64,000 bases of DNA, from assembly GCF_030547245.1 (NCBI RefSeq), contig NZ_JAUOQT010000005.1, forward strand, positions 1 through 64,000. The letters are read 5' to 3'. This DNA is from Oceanihabitans sp. 2_MG-2023 (GTDB taxonomy: Bacteria > Bacteroidota > Bacteroidia > Flavobacteriales > Flavobacteriaceae). Shown one piece after another: positions 18,994 to 28,420 of this stretch (positions are counted from its first letter, which is position 1; each line of letters begins with the position of its first letter). The notes below the pieces were generated by a model. That model searched no databases and had not been told where the DNA came from. It was given only the letters and a program-made list of their open reading frames with translations. The position numbers and the translations under genes are program-made.

Positions 18994-20752
18994 AAAACAA
19001 GATAAAATATTAGATGTAGGACTTTTAAAACGTCTTTCTTATTACATAAAACCATATAGGAAAGTTTTTGTATGTGTCTTTTTTGCTGTTATTTTACTAG
19101 CGATTTTTAGTGCTGCAATCCCTTATTTAACACAGTATGTGGTTGATAATAATATAATTAAACAGCATGCGGAAGGTTTTTTGTTTTTAATAATAATCAT
19201 GATTAGTTTGTTGATTGTACAAACCGTTTTTCAATTATTTTTTATTTATTATGCAGGTTGGCTCGGACAAAATGTGGTAAAAGATATTCGTGTAAAACTA
19301 TTTAATCATATGCTTCAGTTTAAAATGAAATACTATGATAATTCTTCGGTAGGTGTTTTAATTACTCGTGCGGTTACAGATATGGAGCGTATAGCAGATA
19401 TCTTTGGCGAAGGTTTATTCATGATTTTTAGAGATGTGTTAACGATGGTAGTAGTTTCGTCTGTTATGATTTTTATGAATTGGAAACTAAGTCTTATTGT
19501 GTTTGCAATGTTACCTTTAGTATTATATGCTACTAGAGTTTTTCAAAAATATATGAAGCGTGCTTTAGAAGAGGTACGAACAGAAATTTCAAATCTAAAT
19601 TCCTTTGTGCAAGAACGCGTTACAGGAATGAAAATTTTACAACTTTTTACAAGAGAAGAAACAGAGTATAAAAATTTTAAAGCAATAAATGAAAGACATA
19701 AAAAAGGATGGTTAAAAACGGTTTGGTATAACTCTATTTTCTTTCCTATCGCAGATCTTTCATCATCTATAACTATTGGACTTGTTGTTTGGTATGGTGG
19801 TTTAAATGCAGTTGTGGATAGTACGGTTTCACAAGGAGATTTATTTGCTTTTATTATGTTTATTCCTATGCTTTTTAGACCATTACGTCAAATTGCAGAT
19901 AAATTTAACACACTGCAAATGGGAATGGTTGCTGCAAATAGAGTGTTTAAAGTTTTAGATACTACATCGCAAATTGATGATACAGGAACACAAGTAGCTG
20001 CTAACTTTAAAGGTGATATAGCATTTAAAGATGTGCATTTTAGTTATTTGGAAGATGAAGAAGTGCTAAAAGGAATTTCTTTTACAGTAAATGCAGGAGA
20101 AACAGTTGCTATTGTTGGAGCAACTGGTGCTGGAAAATCTACTATTATTAATTTATTAAATCGTTTTTACGAAATAAATAAAGGAACAATAGCTATAGAT
20201 AGTTTTAATATTAAAACGCTTACATTAGCTTCATTACGATCTAAAATTGCTGTGGTATTACAGGATGTGTTTTTGTTTGCAGATACTGTTTTAAATAATA
20301 TAACTTTAAATAATCCAGAAATAACTGAAGCGCAAGTACAACGTGCAGCAAAGGAGATAGGTATTCATGAATTTATTATGAGTTTGCCTGGTGGTTATAG
20401 CTATAATGTAAAAGAAAGAGGAGCTATGCTGTCTTCTGGGCAACGTCAGTTAATTTCATTTTTAAGAGCCTATGTAACTAATCCTAGTATTTTGGTTTTA
20501 GATGAAGCTACTTCTTCTGTAGATTCGTATTCCGAACAATTAATACAAAATGCAACCGATAAAATAACCAAGGGAAGAACCTCTATTGTAATTGCACACA
20601 GGCTCGCAACTATAAAAAAAGCTGACAAAATTATTGTTATGGATGCTGGGCAAATTGTAGAAGAAGGAACCCATCAAGAACTTCTTAAAAAGAAAGAAGG
20701 TTACTATAAGAATTTATACGAAGTACAGTTTATGCAAGCGGAAGAGGTTTAG
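18983..20752 (+). CDS. MsbA-like ABC exporter, fused permease and ATPase
   Basis: 589 residues, the usual half-transporter size. Residues 1-320 hold six membrane helices with the ABC_membrane fold (RIADIFGEGLFMIFRD, IPMLFRPLRQIADK). Residues 340-589 are the nucleotide-binding domain: Walker A GATGAGKST near 380, Q-loop VVLQDVFLFA, signature LSSGQRQL near 482, Walker B ILVLDEATSS near 503, and H-loop AHRLAT. It probably acts as a homodimer exporting lipid or drug; the substrate cannot be told. Its stop overlaps the stop of the convergent DUF3667 gene by 4 bp. Confidence 0.92.
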   Translation: MINKKQDKILDVGLLKRLSYYIKPYRKVFVCVFFAVILLAIFSAAIPYLTQYVVDNNIIKQHAEGFLFLIIIMISLLIVQTVFQLFFIYYAGWLGQNVVKDIRVKLFNHMLQFKMKYYDNSSVGVLITRAVTDMERIADIFGEGLFMIFRDVLTMVVVSSVMIFMNWKLSLIVFAMLPLVLYATRVFQKYMKRALEEVRTEISNLNSFVQERVTGMKILQLFTREETEYKNFKAINERHKKGWLKTVWYNSIFFPIADLSSSITIGLVVWYGGLNAVVDSTVSQGDLFAFIMFIPMLFRPLRQIADKFNTLQMGMVAANRVFKVLDTTSQIDDTGTQVAANFKGDIAFKDVHFSYLEDEEVLKGISFTVNAGETVAIVGATGAGKSTIINLLNRFYEINKGTIAIDSFNIKTLTLASLRSKIAVVLQDVFLFADTVLNNITLNNPEITEAQVQRAAKEIGIHEFIMSLPGGYSYNVKERGAMLSSGQRQLISFLRAYVTNPSILVLDEATSSVDSYSEQLIQNATDKITKGRTSIVIAHRLATIKKADKIIVMDAGQIVEEGTHQELLKKKEGYYKNLYEVQFMQAEEV

Positions 20753-21543
20753 CTTAATGAAACTGCTTTTTGAGCAGCTTTCATTTCTTCAAATCCTCCA
20801 GAGAAGATCATAAATACAATAACAATAATAATTATAAGTACGAATAAAACAATTAAGATTATTAAAAAAAGTAGGGTTCTTGCAATAATTTCTTTTACTC
20901 TTAGTTTAAATATTTTTTTTAAACAATATGCTGAATATAGTATTTGAAAGGGTAAAATAAATCCATAGGTAAGAATAAAAATAGATAAGCCAAACGTAGC
21001 GGATAATACGGTAACAACACTTCCTATTATAGATGTTTGAGCAAGAACATACATGAATATTACGATGTGTTCGGTGTAGTTAAATTTCTTCAGATTGTAA
21101 AAAACCAATTTAGATATTATTGCATATAAGGGAATGTATAGCATCATAACAAAAGATTGATACTCAATAATAAAATCCATGTTCTGCTTTTGAATATCTT
21201 CTACGCCATTGGTTGCTAAAGAAGAGAAATCAAAATAGTTAGGAAAAAATTTATTGAGAATAAACATTTGCAGACCAAGCAAGGTTAGTGCTAGCGCAAA
21301 ATAGCTAATGACATTTACATATTTTTTTCTAACCCCATTAATATATCCACCAATTACATCTTCGGGTTTTGTAAATAATGAGATAAAAGTTCTTAAAAGT
21401 TTATTGTCATAATTAAAAAAAGTTTCACTAAAGTGCTCGAAAAGATTTCGAATAGTTAATCTGTTTCTAATAACTTTTGCTCCACAACTATTACAATAGT
21501 CATCGGTTTCTTTTAAAGCAGTATAACAGTTTTTGCATGTCAT
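20749..21543 (-). CDS. DUF3667 family zinc-ribbon membrane protein
   Basis: 264 residues. The N-terminus has two CxxC-type pairs (TCKNCY and YCNSCGAK) forming a small zinc ribbon. Next is the DUF3667 hallmark segment (RTFISLFTKPEDVIGGYINGVRKKYVNVISY), then about five membrane helices. Function is unknown; a cytosolic zinc ribbon on a polytopic inner-membrane protein is inferred. The gene is 4 bp downstream of cdaA on the same strand, so it may share its transcript. Confidence 0.85.
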   Translation of the reverse strand: MTCKNCYTALKETDDYCNSCGAKVIRNRLTIRNLFEHFSETFFNYDNKLLRTFISLFTKPEDVIGGYINGVRKKYVNVISYFALALTLLGLQMFILNKFFPNYFDFSSLATNGVEDIQKQNMDFIIEYQSFVMMLYIPLYAIISKLVFYNLKKFNYTEHIVIFMYVLAQTSIIGSVVTVLSATFGLSIFILTYGFILPFQILYSAYCLKKIFKLRVKEIIARTLLFLIILIVLFVLIIIIVIVFMIFSGGFEEMKAAQKAVSLS

Positions 21544-21547
21544 TTTA

Positions 21548-22333
21548 TTAAGCTAAATCTTTCTTAATCATTTCGGTAAGTTCTTCGGTGTCTTTAAACA
21601 TTACAAATTGTCCGTTTTTAAAATAAGATATTTGTCCTGTTTCCTCACTTACAGCTAAAGCCAAAGCGTCTGTTTTTTCAGTAATACCAACCGCTGCTCT
21701 ATGGCGTAAACCAAAACGCTGTGGTAAGGTTTTTTCGTTATTTACAGGTAATATTACTCGTGTTGCTTTTACTACATTATTTTCAATAATAATAGCGCCA
21801 TCATGTAGTGGGCTATTTTTAAAAAAGATACTTTCTATAATCGGTTGTGTCACTTCAATATTCATAACATCTCCAGTAGCTTTTAAAAAATCTAGACTAT
21901 TGTTGTGTTCTAAAACTATTAACGCTCCTGTTTTAGAGGCACCCATTTTTGTACATGCAGCTATAATAACGTCTACATCTGTTCCATCACTAGTTTCGGT
22001 TTGTAAAAATTTAAGTTGTTTAAAGAATTTTTTTCGGCTTCCAAAATTGGTAGATCCTATCATTAATAAAAATTTTCTAATCTCTTGCTGAAATACAACA
22101 ATAAGTGCAAACATACCTACACTAATAAAACCTCCAAGAATATTACTTAAAAGTTGCATTTGTAGTGCTTGAGTAATTTTCCAGATAATATAAATAATTA
22201 CAATACCAATAAAGATATTAATAGCAACAGTACCCTTTACTAATTTATATACGTAGTAGAGTAGAAGAGCTACTAAGATGACATCAATAATGTCTACAAT
22301 AGTAAATTTTAAAAGGTCATCAAATATTTCCAA
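21548..22333 (-). CDS. cdaA: Diadenylate cyclase CdaA (c-di-AMP synthase)
   Basis: 261 residues. Three N-terminal membrane helices (residues 10-80) precede the DAC domain, whose active-site motifs are present: DGAIII near residue 178 and the GLRHRAAVG (RHR) motif near 209. It condenses two ATP to cyclic di-AMP at the membrane, a signal for potassium and wall homeostasis. The start is TTG 22333; no in-frame ATG or GTG precedes the first helix. It lies downstream of folP and a lipoprotein gene, in the order often seen in Bacteroidota. Confidence 0.94.
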   Translation of the reverse strand: MEIFDDLLKFTIVDIIDVILVALLLYYVYKLVKGTVAINIFIGIVIIYIIWKITQALQMQLLSNILGGFISVGMFALIVVFQQEIRKFLLMIGSTNFGSRKKFFKQLKFLQTETSDGTDVDVIIAACTKMGASKTGALIVLEHNNSLDFLKATGDVMNIEVTQPIIESIFFKNSPLHDGAIIIENNVVKATRVILPVNNEKTLPQRFGLRHRAAVGITEKTDALALAVSEETGQISYFKNGQFVMFKDTEELTEMIKKDLA

Positions 22334-22368
22334 AGGTTAGGTGTTTTTGTAAATTTAGTAAAATAAGA

Positions 22369-23064
22369 TTAATAAATAAATTCATTGTTAGAAACCGTTG
22401 GTCCTTCTGTTCTAAAAACTCGAAATAAGGATTTCATGTTAATGTATTCTTGAAAACTTAGATTTCTATTAAAATGTAAATTCACAGTAAATTCACTAGC
22501 ATCTAGATCTATACCATTAGATCTTTTTATTGTTTCTATATCTGAAAGAATACCTTTAATTATCGTGTTTTTTGTGTTTACGGTTTCTGGTAAAAAAGAA
22601 TTAATTAAAATCTCCTCCATACTATTTACCTTAACATTTAAAACAAAAATAGTATTGTATACCTTAAATTCCTTTTCATCTGCATAGGTATGGTAATTAC
22701 TAGTAGTAAAATCTAAAAAACCTAGATTTTTAATGCTTGTATCATTACATGTAAAGTAATTTTTTACACCTTCTTTTTTATGATTTGAATTCTTTTTTTT
22801 TTCCTGTAAAAATATGATTTTTGGAATTGCTTGATCTAGCGTTAATCTTTTATCGACATTAATTAACCAATTGGTAGTGCTAATTAAATTTTTTCTATTC
22901 AGTTCTACACTATCAGTTTTCGTTTCGTCATAAAAAATATAGGCAGGAGAAACATCAAGTACTTCTTGAATATCTGAATTGTTTATTTCTGCTAGCTGCA
23001 TTGTTTTTTCATTACCACAAGAAGTAATAAATAGGAATAGGAGTGCGTAAAAAAAATGTTTCAT
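22369..23064 (-). CDS. Putative lipoprotein, unknown function
   Basis: 231 residues. The lipoprotein signal (MKHFFYALLFLFITSC, Cys16) marks it as exported and lipidated. The rest is soluble, Lys/Asn/Glu-rich, with no motif I recognise. Its ATG shares one base with the folP stop (TAATG), so translation is coupled to folP. It sits between folP and cdaA. Confidence 0.82.
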   Translation of the reverse strand: MKHFFYALLFLFITSCGNEKTMQLAEINNSDIQEVLDVSPAYIFYDETKTDSVELNRKNLISTTNWLINVDKRLTLDQAIPKIIFLQEKKKNSNHKKEGVKNYFTCNDTSIKNLGFLDFTTSNYHTYADEKEFKVYNTIFVLNVKVNSMEEILINSFLPETVNTKNTIIKGILSDIETIKRSNGIDLDASEFTVNLHFNRNLSFQEYINMKSLFRVFRTEGPTVSNNEFIY

Positions 23065-23888
23065 TATTGGTTAAGCTGTGCTGTTAATTTAATTGTTTCG
23101 GTAGCTTCTTTTACATCATGTACACGTAATATATTAGCTCCTTTTTGTAAAGCAATAGTGTTTAAAACGGTGGTTCCGTTTAATGCTTCTTGCGCTGTGT
23201 TTTCTAATGTTTTATAGATCATAGATTTTCTTGAAACACCTGCAAGTATTGGTAAATCTAATATTTTAAAAAGTTCTAGATGCTTTAATACTTCAAAATT
23301 TTGAGAAACATTTTTAGCAAACCCAAAACCAGGATCTACAATAACATCTTTAATCCCTAATTTTTTAGTTTCCGCAATTCTTTCCGAAAAATAAAAAATA
23401 ATTTCTTTCCATAGATTTTTATAACTGGTATGCTCTTGCATGTTTTGTGGTGTTCCTTTCATATGCATCATTATGTATGGTACATTTAAATGCGAAATGG
23501 TTTGCAGCATGTTTTTGTCTAATTTTCCCGCTGAAATATCATTAATTAAAGACGCTCCAGCTTCAATAGATTGTTTGGCAACTTCCGATCTAAAAGTATC
23601 TATTGAAATTATTATTTCAGGAAATTCTTTAATTAGCAATTCTATAATTGGAAGCAATCGTTTTAATTCTTCAGCTTCACTAATATGTGCTGCTTTTGGT
23701 CTTGAACTATATGCACCAATATCTATAAAAGTAGCTTCGTTATTTAACATAGAATTTACTTGCGATAGTATTTCGCTTTCCTTTTTATATTTTCCGCCAT
23801 CATAAAAAGAATCTGGTGTAAGATTTAAAATACCCATAACCTTTGGTATGGATAAATCGATAAGTTTGCCTTTGCAATTAATTGTCAT
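23064..23888 (-). CDS. folP: Dihydropteroate synthase
   Basis: 274 residues. Pterin-binding motifs are in order: GILNLTPDSFYDGG (19-32), the DIGAYSSRP loop, SIDTFRS, NDISAG, DPGFGFAK near 190, LAGVSRKSM near 220, and RVHDV near 255. It joins p-aminobenzoate to the pterin diphosphate in folate synthesis, the sulfonamide target. It is the first gene of the folP-lipoprotein-cdaA-DUF3667 leftward group and is divergent from the DUF1599 gene. Confidence 0.97.
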   Translation of the reverse strand: MTINCKGKLIDLSIPKVMGILNLTPDSFYDGGKYKKESEILSQVNSMLNNEATFIDIGAYSSRPKAAHISEAEELKRLLPIIELLIKEFPEIIISIDTFRSEVAKQSIEAGASLINDISAGKLDKNMLQTISHLNVPYIMMHMKGTPQNMQEHTSYKNLWKEIIFYFSERIAETKKLGIKDVIVDPGFGFAKNVSQNFEVLKHLELFKILDLPILAGVSRKSMIYKTLENTAQEALNGTTVLNTIALQKGANILRVHDVKEATETIKLTAQLNQ

Positions 23889-23994
23889 TGGTACTTAGTA
23901 AATGGTTGTTTGTTAAAGTATACAAAACTTTAAACGCTAAACTTTGAACTTTAAAATTATTTATGCGAAATTTACGCAAAATAGATTTTATTAG

Positions 23995-24531
23995 ATGCAA
24001 GATACTTCAAAACAATATGACGCTGTAATAAATATGTGCAGAAGCTTATTTATTAATAAAATGTCTGATTACGGAAGTGCATGGCGAATACTACGTTTAC
24101 CATCACTTACAGACCAAATTTTTATAAAAGCACAACGCATTAGAAGCTTACAACAAAACGATGTTAGAAAAGTTGATGAAGGAGAAACTAGTGAGTTTAT
24201 TGGAATTATTAATTATAGCATTATGGCACTAATTCAGCTAGAAAAAGGAGTGGTAGAACAACCAGATATGTCTACAGAAGAAGCAACTATTCTGTATGAT
24301 GAAAAAGTAGCCATTACCAAAAAGTTGATGGAAGATAAAAACCATGATTATGGCGAAGCTTGGCGAGATATGCGTGTTAGTAGTTTAACCGATTTAATTT
24401 TACAAAAATTACTTCGTGTAAAGCAAATTGAAGACAATGCAGGAAAAACTATTGTTAGTGAAGGTATAGATGCGAATTATCAAGACATGATTAATTATGC
24501 CATTTTTGCTATGATTCATTTGAAGGAATAG
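23995..24531 (+). CDS. DUF1599 (Nmad1-like) protein, two tandem domains
   Basis: 178 residues made of two similar halves: MSDYGSAWRILRLPSLTDQI in the first and NHDYGEAWRDMRVSSLTDLI in the second, each followed by a helix with INY(S/A)I(M/F)A. This is the duplicated DUF1599 domain, which was named a nucleotide-modification-associated domain because phage versions sit beside base-modification genes. The chromosomal flavobacterial version has no assigned role that I know of. It begins 106 bp from divergent folP. Confidence 0.85.
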   Translation: MQDTSKQYDAVINMCRSLFINKMSDYGSAWRILRLPSLTDQIFIKAQRIRSLQQNDVRKVDEGETSEFIGIINYSIMALIQLEKGVVEQPDMSTEEATILYDEKVAITKKLMEDKNHDYGEAWRDMRVSSLTDLILQKLLRVKQIEDNAGKTIVSEGIDANYQDMINYAIFAMIHLKE

Positions 24532-24539
24532 TAACTTTC

Positions 24540-24610
24540 ATTCCTGCGAAGGCAGGAATCGATTAAAATAAATTAGTTTCAATCAAAAAGTTTCCTGCTT
24601 TAGCAGGAAT
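24540..24610. repeat. Paired extragenic hairpins
   Basis: Two related hairpins in a 71-bp spacer. ATTCCTGC (24540-24547) pairs with GCAGGAAT (24552-24559) around GAAG; TTCCTGC (24592-24598) pairs with GCAGGAA (24603-24609) around TTTA. I recall such TTCCTGC palindromes as dispersed elements in flavobacteria; not searched. Confidence 0.7.
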
Positions 24611-24622
24611 GACAAAAATTTT

Positions 24623-25942
24623 ATGAAATACATCACACATCTTTGTAGAATCCTAGTAGGAGGGTTATTCATTTTTTCAGGACTAATAAAGCTAAACGAC
24701 CCATTAGGGTTTTCTTATAAACTACAAGAATATTTTAGTGCAGACGTTTTAAATCTTCCGTTTTTTGAACCCTATGCATTAGCAATATCTGTCTTTGTTG
24801 TAGTGCTAGAAGTTGTTTTAGGAGTCTTTTTACTTATTGGTTATAAACCTAAGTTTACTGTTTGGAGTCTTTTTGCAATGATTGTGTTTTTTACATTCTT
24901 AACTTTTTATGCTTGGTATTTCGATAAAGTAAAAGACTGTGGCTGCTTTGGTGATTTTCTTCCAATGAAACCAATAGAAAGCTTTATTAAAGACCTTATT
25001 CTTCTATTTTTAATCGTTATTTTATTAATTGGATTAAGACACATAAAATCAATATTTGGTAAATTTCCAACAACATTATTAGCTCTTTTGGGCTTTTTAG
25101 GAAGTCTTTGGTTTGGTTATCATGTGTTAATGCATTTACCAACTTGGGATTTTAGAGCATATAAAGTTGGTGCAAATATTCAAGAAGGAATGACAGTGCC
25201 AGAGGATGCGCCTAAAGCAGTACAAGAATACACTTGGACATTTAATGTAAACGGAAAAGAACAAGAGTTTGTTACCAATGGTAGTTACCCAACTGTAGAT
25301 GGCGAATATGTTGGAGTAGAAACAAAAATTATAGATGAAGGTTACGATCCTCCTATTAAAGATTTTTCTATTGAATCTGCAGATGAAGATTTAACCGAAC
25401 AATTTTTAAATGAAGAAAATTTAATTATTATAATTTCTTATAATTTAGATACAGCGGAAACGGAAGGCTTACTAGCTTTAAAATCTGCAACAGATAAAGC
25501 TATTAAAAATGGTTACACGGTTATAGGTTTAACCGCTTCTGGAGAAGGAGAAAAACAAAATATAAACGCAAAATATTCATTAGATTTTAAATGGTATTTA
25601 TGTGACGAAAAAGCACTAAAAACTGTAGTTCGTTCTAATCCAGGGGTTGTAAAACTTAAAAAAGGTACAGTAACACAAAAACTACATTGGAATGATATTG
25701 AAGATTTAGAGTTGCCAACTGTAGAAAGAAAACCAGAAGCTAAAAAAGAAGTATCTTCTTCTGTTTTATATTTAATTGATGGTGAAATAAAAACCAAAGC
25801 AGAAGCAGATGCTATACAGCCAGATGCAATTGAAGCTGTTAATGTGGTAAAAGAAAGATCAGAAGGAGATGCATTAGACTCAATTAATCTTGCAAATAAA
25901 ACGTCTTATGAGTCAATTGTTGAGATTGTATTAAAAAAATAA
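24623..25942 (+). CDS. BT_3928-family membrane protein (DoxX/MauE-like plus thioredoxin-like domain)
   Basis: 439 residues. Residues 1-170 carry four membrane helices of the DoxX/MauE type, with GGLFIFSGLIKLNDPLGF and a DCGCFGDF cysteine motif near residue 115. The periplasmic remainder includes a thioredoxin-like stretch (NLIIIISYNLDTAETEGL, then KWYLCDEKALKTVVRSNPGVV) that lacks a CxxC active site. The family is widespread in Bacteroidota; a redox or electron-carrier maturation role is inferred from MauE. Upstream paired hairpins separate it from the DUF1599 gene. Confidence 0.85.
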   Translation: MKYITHLCRILVGGLFIFSGLIKLNDPLGFSYKLQEYFSADVLNLPFFEPYALAISVFVVVLEVVLGVFLLIGYKPKFTVWSLFAMIVFFTFLTFYAWYFDKVKDCGCFGDFLPMKPIESFIKDLILLFLIVILLIGLRHIKSIFGKFPTTLLALLGFLGSLWFGYHVLMHLPTWDFRAYKVGANIQEGMTVPEDAPKAVQEYTWTFNVNGKEQEFVTNGSYPTVDGEYVGVETKIIDEGYDPPIKDFSIESADEDLTEQFLNEENLIIIISYNLDTAETEGLLALKSATDKAIKNGYTVIGLTASGEGEKQNINAKYSLDFKWYLCDEKALKTVVRSNPGVVKLKKGTVTQKLHWNDIEDLELPTVERKPEAKKEVSSSVLYLIDGEIKTKAEADAIQPDAIEAVNVVKERSEGDALDSINLANKTSYESIVEIVLKK

Positions 25943-25945
25943 GCA

Positions 25946-25985
25946 AATGTCATTTCGAGAATTTTTGGAGCATGAGCAAAATGTA
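25946..25985. repeat. Possible degenerate dispersed element
   Basis: A 40-bp stretch beginning ATGTCATTTCGAGAA resembles, from memory, a common flavobacterial extragenic repeat (TGTCATTTCGAGC...). No clear palindrome is left. Confidence 0.3.
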
Positions 25986-26021
25986 TCAAAAAATAAACAA
26001 AACAAATAACAACTCTACTTA

Positions 26022-27098
26022 TTGATAAGCTACTTACTAAATAAAATACTTTATGCATTACTCACCTTATTTGGTGTAGTGACAGTTATATTTTTTTTAT
26101 TTAATATCCTTCCAGGCGATCCTGCTCAAATGATGCTTGGTCAAAATGAAGATAGTGAACAATTAGCTTTAGTTAAACAAAAATATGGTTTCGACAAAGC
26201 GATAAGTACTCAGTATTTATACTATATAAATGACTTGTCGCCAATTTCATTTCATTCTAAAAACGAAGCAGATTATACCTTTTTAAGCGAAAATAAGTAT
26301 ACAGCAACCAGTTTGTTCTCTATTAGTAACACCACAACAGTCTTAAAGTTTCCTTATTTAAGAGAGTCTTTTACTAAACAAGGTAAAAAAGTAAGTAAAG
26401 TATTAGCAGAGACTTTACCAAATACATTTGTGTTAGCTGTTTCTGCAATTGTAATAGCAATGTTTCTTGGTGTGTTTCTAGGGATAATTTCGGCATTAAA
26501 GAAAGACACTTTTTTAGATAAAACCATCCAAATTTTTAGCACCATTGGTATGTCGGTCCCTTCATTTTTTTCAGCCATATTATTTGCATGGCTATTTGGT
26601 TATGTATTGCATAAATACACCAATTTAGAAATGACAGGGAGCTTATATGAATTAGATGATTATGGTGAAAATTTGAATCTAAAACTTAAAAACCTAATTC
26701 TTCCAGCCATCGTTTTGGGTATTCGTCCATTGGCTGTAATTATTCAGTTAATGCGAAATTCTTTATTAGAAGTATTTAATCAAGATTACATTCGTACAGC
26801 ACGAGCAAAAGGGTTAAGTGAGTTTCAAATTATTAAAAATCATGCTATTAAAAACGCATTAAATCCTGTAGTAACAGCCATTTCAGGTTGGTTTGCATCT
26901 ATGCTTGCTGGAGCAGTATTTGTAGAATATATCTTTGGGTGGAATGGTTTAGGAAAAGAAATAGTAAATGCATTAAATACTTTAGACTTGCCAGTAATAA
27001 TGGGATCTGTATTAATTATAGCTACACTTTTTGTAATGATTAATATTTTTGTCGACATAATCTACACTTGGTTAGATCCTAAAGTGACTTTAAAATAA
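26022..27098 (+). CDS. DppB/OppB-like ABC transporter permease
   Basis: 358 residues. It has an N-terminal membrane helix with the typical NILPGDPAQMMLG motif (about residues 27-39). A periplasmic insertion at 55-125 follows, then five further helices with the permease (EAA-like) loop (NQDYIRTARAKGLSEFQIIKNHAIKNALNPVV, about 245-277). Such permeases import peptides, but no partner permease, ATPase or binding protein is adjacent, so the rest of the transporter must be elsewhere. The start is TTG 26022, the only start before the first helix. Confidence 0.9.
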   Translation: MISYLLNKILYALLTLFGVVTVIFFLFNILPGDPAQMMLGQNEDSEQLALVKQKYGFDKAISTQYLYYINDLSPISFHSKNEADYTFLSENKYTATSLFSISNTTTVLKFPYLRESFTKQGKKVSKVLAETLPNTFVLAVSAIVIAMFLGVFLGIISALKKDTFLDKTIQIFSTIGMSVPSFFSAILFAWLFGYVLHKYTNLEMTGSLYELDDYGENLNLKLKNLILPAIVLGIRPLAVIIQLMRNSLLEVFNQDYIRTARAKGLSEFQIIKNHAIKNALNPVVTAISGWFASMLAGAVFVEYIFGWNGLGKEIVNALNTLDLPVIMGSVLIIATLFVMINIFVDIIYTWLDPKVTLK

Positions 27099-27145
27099 AA
27101 AAAATACTAGATCGAAAGCACTTAAGATCTCTATTTAATATAAAC

Positions 27146-27637
27146 ATGAAAAAACACCTATTAATATTACTTGTCAGTATTACATTTCTTAGCTGTAAAG
27201 CACAAGAAACACCTACTCAATTTACCGAAGAAGCATTAAATGACACCTTTATTTCTTATGAAAACGAAAATATTACCTTCAAAAATATTTTAAAAAAACA
27301 TAAAGGAAAAACCATTGTAGTTGATGTTTGGGCATCTTGGTGTGGCGATTGTATTAAAGGAATGCCAAAAGTAAAAGCTTTACAAGATTCTAATCCAGAA
27401 GTAGTCTTTTTATTTTTATCGGCAGATAAATCCTTAAAAAGCTGGAAAAAAGGGATCGATAAATACCAAGTTAAAGGAGAGCATTATTATATGCCAAAAG
27501 GAATGAAGAGTGTTTTTAGTAAGTCTATTAATTTAGACTGGATACCACGTTATCTAATAATTGATGCCGATGGAAGCATAAAACTATTTAAAGCTATAAA
27601 AGCTGACAATACTAACTTGTTAAAAGCATTAAATTAG
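27146..27637 (+). CDS. TlpA-like thioredoxin-fold lipoprotein
   Basis: 163 residues. The lipoprotein signal (MKKHLLILLVSITFLSC, Cys17) puts it in the envelope. The thioredoxin fold has active site WCGDC (Cys66 and Cys69) and a cis-Pro loop DWIPRY. It is probably a periplasm-facing disulfide reductase of the TlpA/ResA group; the partner is unknown. It follows the permease by 47 bp and precedes tpiA by 33 bp. Confidence 0.9.
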   Translation: MKKHLLILLVSITFLSCKAQETPTQFTEEALNDTFISYENENITFKNILKKHKGKTIVVDVWASWCGDCIKGMPKVKALQDSNPEVVFLFLSADKSLKSWKKGIDKYQVKGEHYYMPKGMKSVFSKSINLDWIPRYLIIDADGSIKLFKAIKADNTNLLKALN

Positions 27638-27670
27638 TTACTTTTGTTATACATTTAAATTACACACAGC

Positions 27671-28420
27671 ATGAGAAAAAATATAGTAGCAGGGAACTGG
27701 AAGATGAATAATGATCTTTCACAAACAGAAGCATTAATCACAAAACTTAAAAAGCAAAAGCAAACTTCTAATGCAGAAGTAATGGTTGCACCAACATTTA
27801 CAAACCTTTGGCTTTCATTTGAAGCATTAAGACAAACAGATATTGAAGTGATTGCTCAAGATATGCACTTTGCCGAAAGTGGTGCATACACAGGAGAAGT
27901 GAGTGCTGCTATGTTAAAAAGTGTAGGTGTGCAAACTGTAATTTTAGGACATTCCGAACGTCGTGCCTATTTTAATGAAACAGATGACTTACTAGCAAAA
28001 AAAGTAGATGCCGCATTAGCGAATAGCATGCGAGTAATTTTTTGTTTTGGGGAAGAATTAACCGATAGAAAAGCAGATAACCAAGAAAACATTGTTGCCT
28101 CTCAAATTAAAAATGCTTTATTTCACTTAGAAGCCGAAGCATTTAATAACATTGTTTTAGCCTACGAACCTGTTTGGGCAATAGGTACAGGTGAAACAGC
28201 AAGCCCAGAGCAAGCGCAAGAAATGCACGCATTTATTCGTGAAACTTTAAGCGCTAAATATGGTGAAGCAACTGCAAATTCCGTTTCTATTCTTTATGGA
28301 GGAAGTGTAAAACCAGCTAATGCCAAAGAAATTTTTTCTAAACCAGATGTAGATGGTGGTTTAATTGGAGGAGCTGCGCTAAAAGCTGCCGATTTTTACG
28401 CGATTGTAAATGCGTTTTAA
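27671..28420 (+). CDS. tpiA: Triosephosphate isomerase
   Basis: 249 residues, the usual length. Active-site residues are visible: Asn9/Lys11 (GNWKMNN), His94 (LGHSERR), and Glu166 in AYEPVWAIGTG, plus the phosphate loop LYGGSVKP. It interconverts dihydroxyacetone phosphate and glyceraldehyde-3-phosphate in the cytosol. Its stop codon is immediately followed by the ATG of a methyltransferase. Confidence 0.98.
   Translation: MRKNIVAGNWKMNNDLSQTEALITKLKKQKQTSNAEVMVAPTFTNLWLSFEALRQTDIEVIAQDMHFAESGAYTGEVSAAMLKSVGVQTVILGHSERRAYFNETDDLLAKKVDAALANSMRVIFCFGEELTDRKADNQENIVASQIKNALFHLEAEAFNNIVLAYEPVWAIGTGETASPEQAQEMHAFIRETLSAKYGEATANSVSILYGGSVKPANAKEIFSKPDVDGGLIGGAALKAADFYAIVNAF

Noticed and set aside
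23995..24531. DUF1599 gene as part of a phage-like nucleotide-modification system
   Set aside because: No base-modification, thymidylate or restriction genes are near; neighbours are housekeeping and the gene looks resident.
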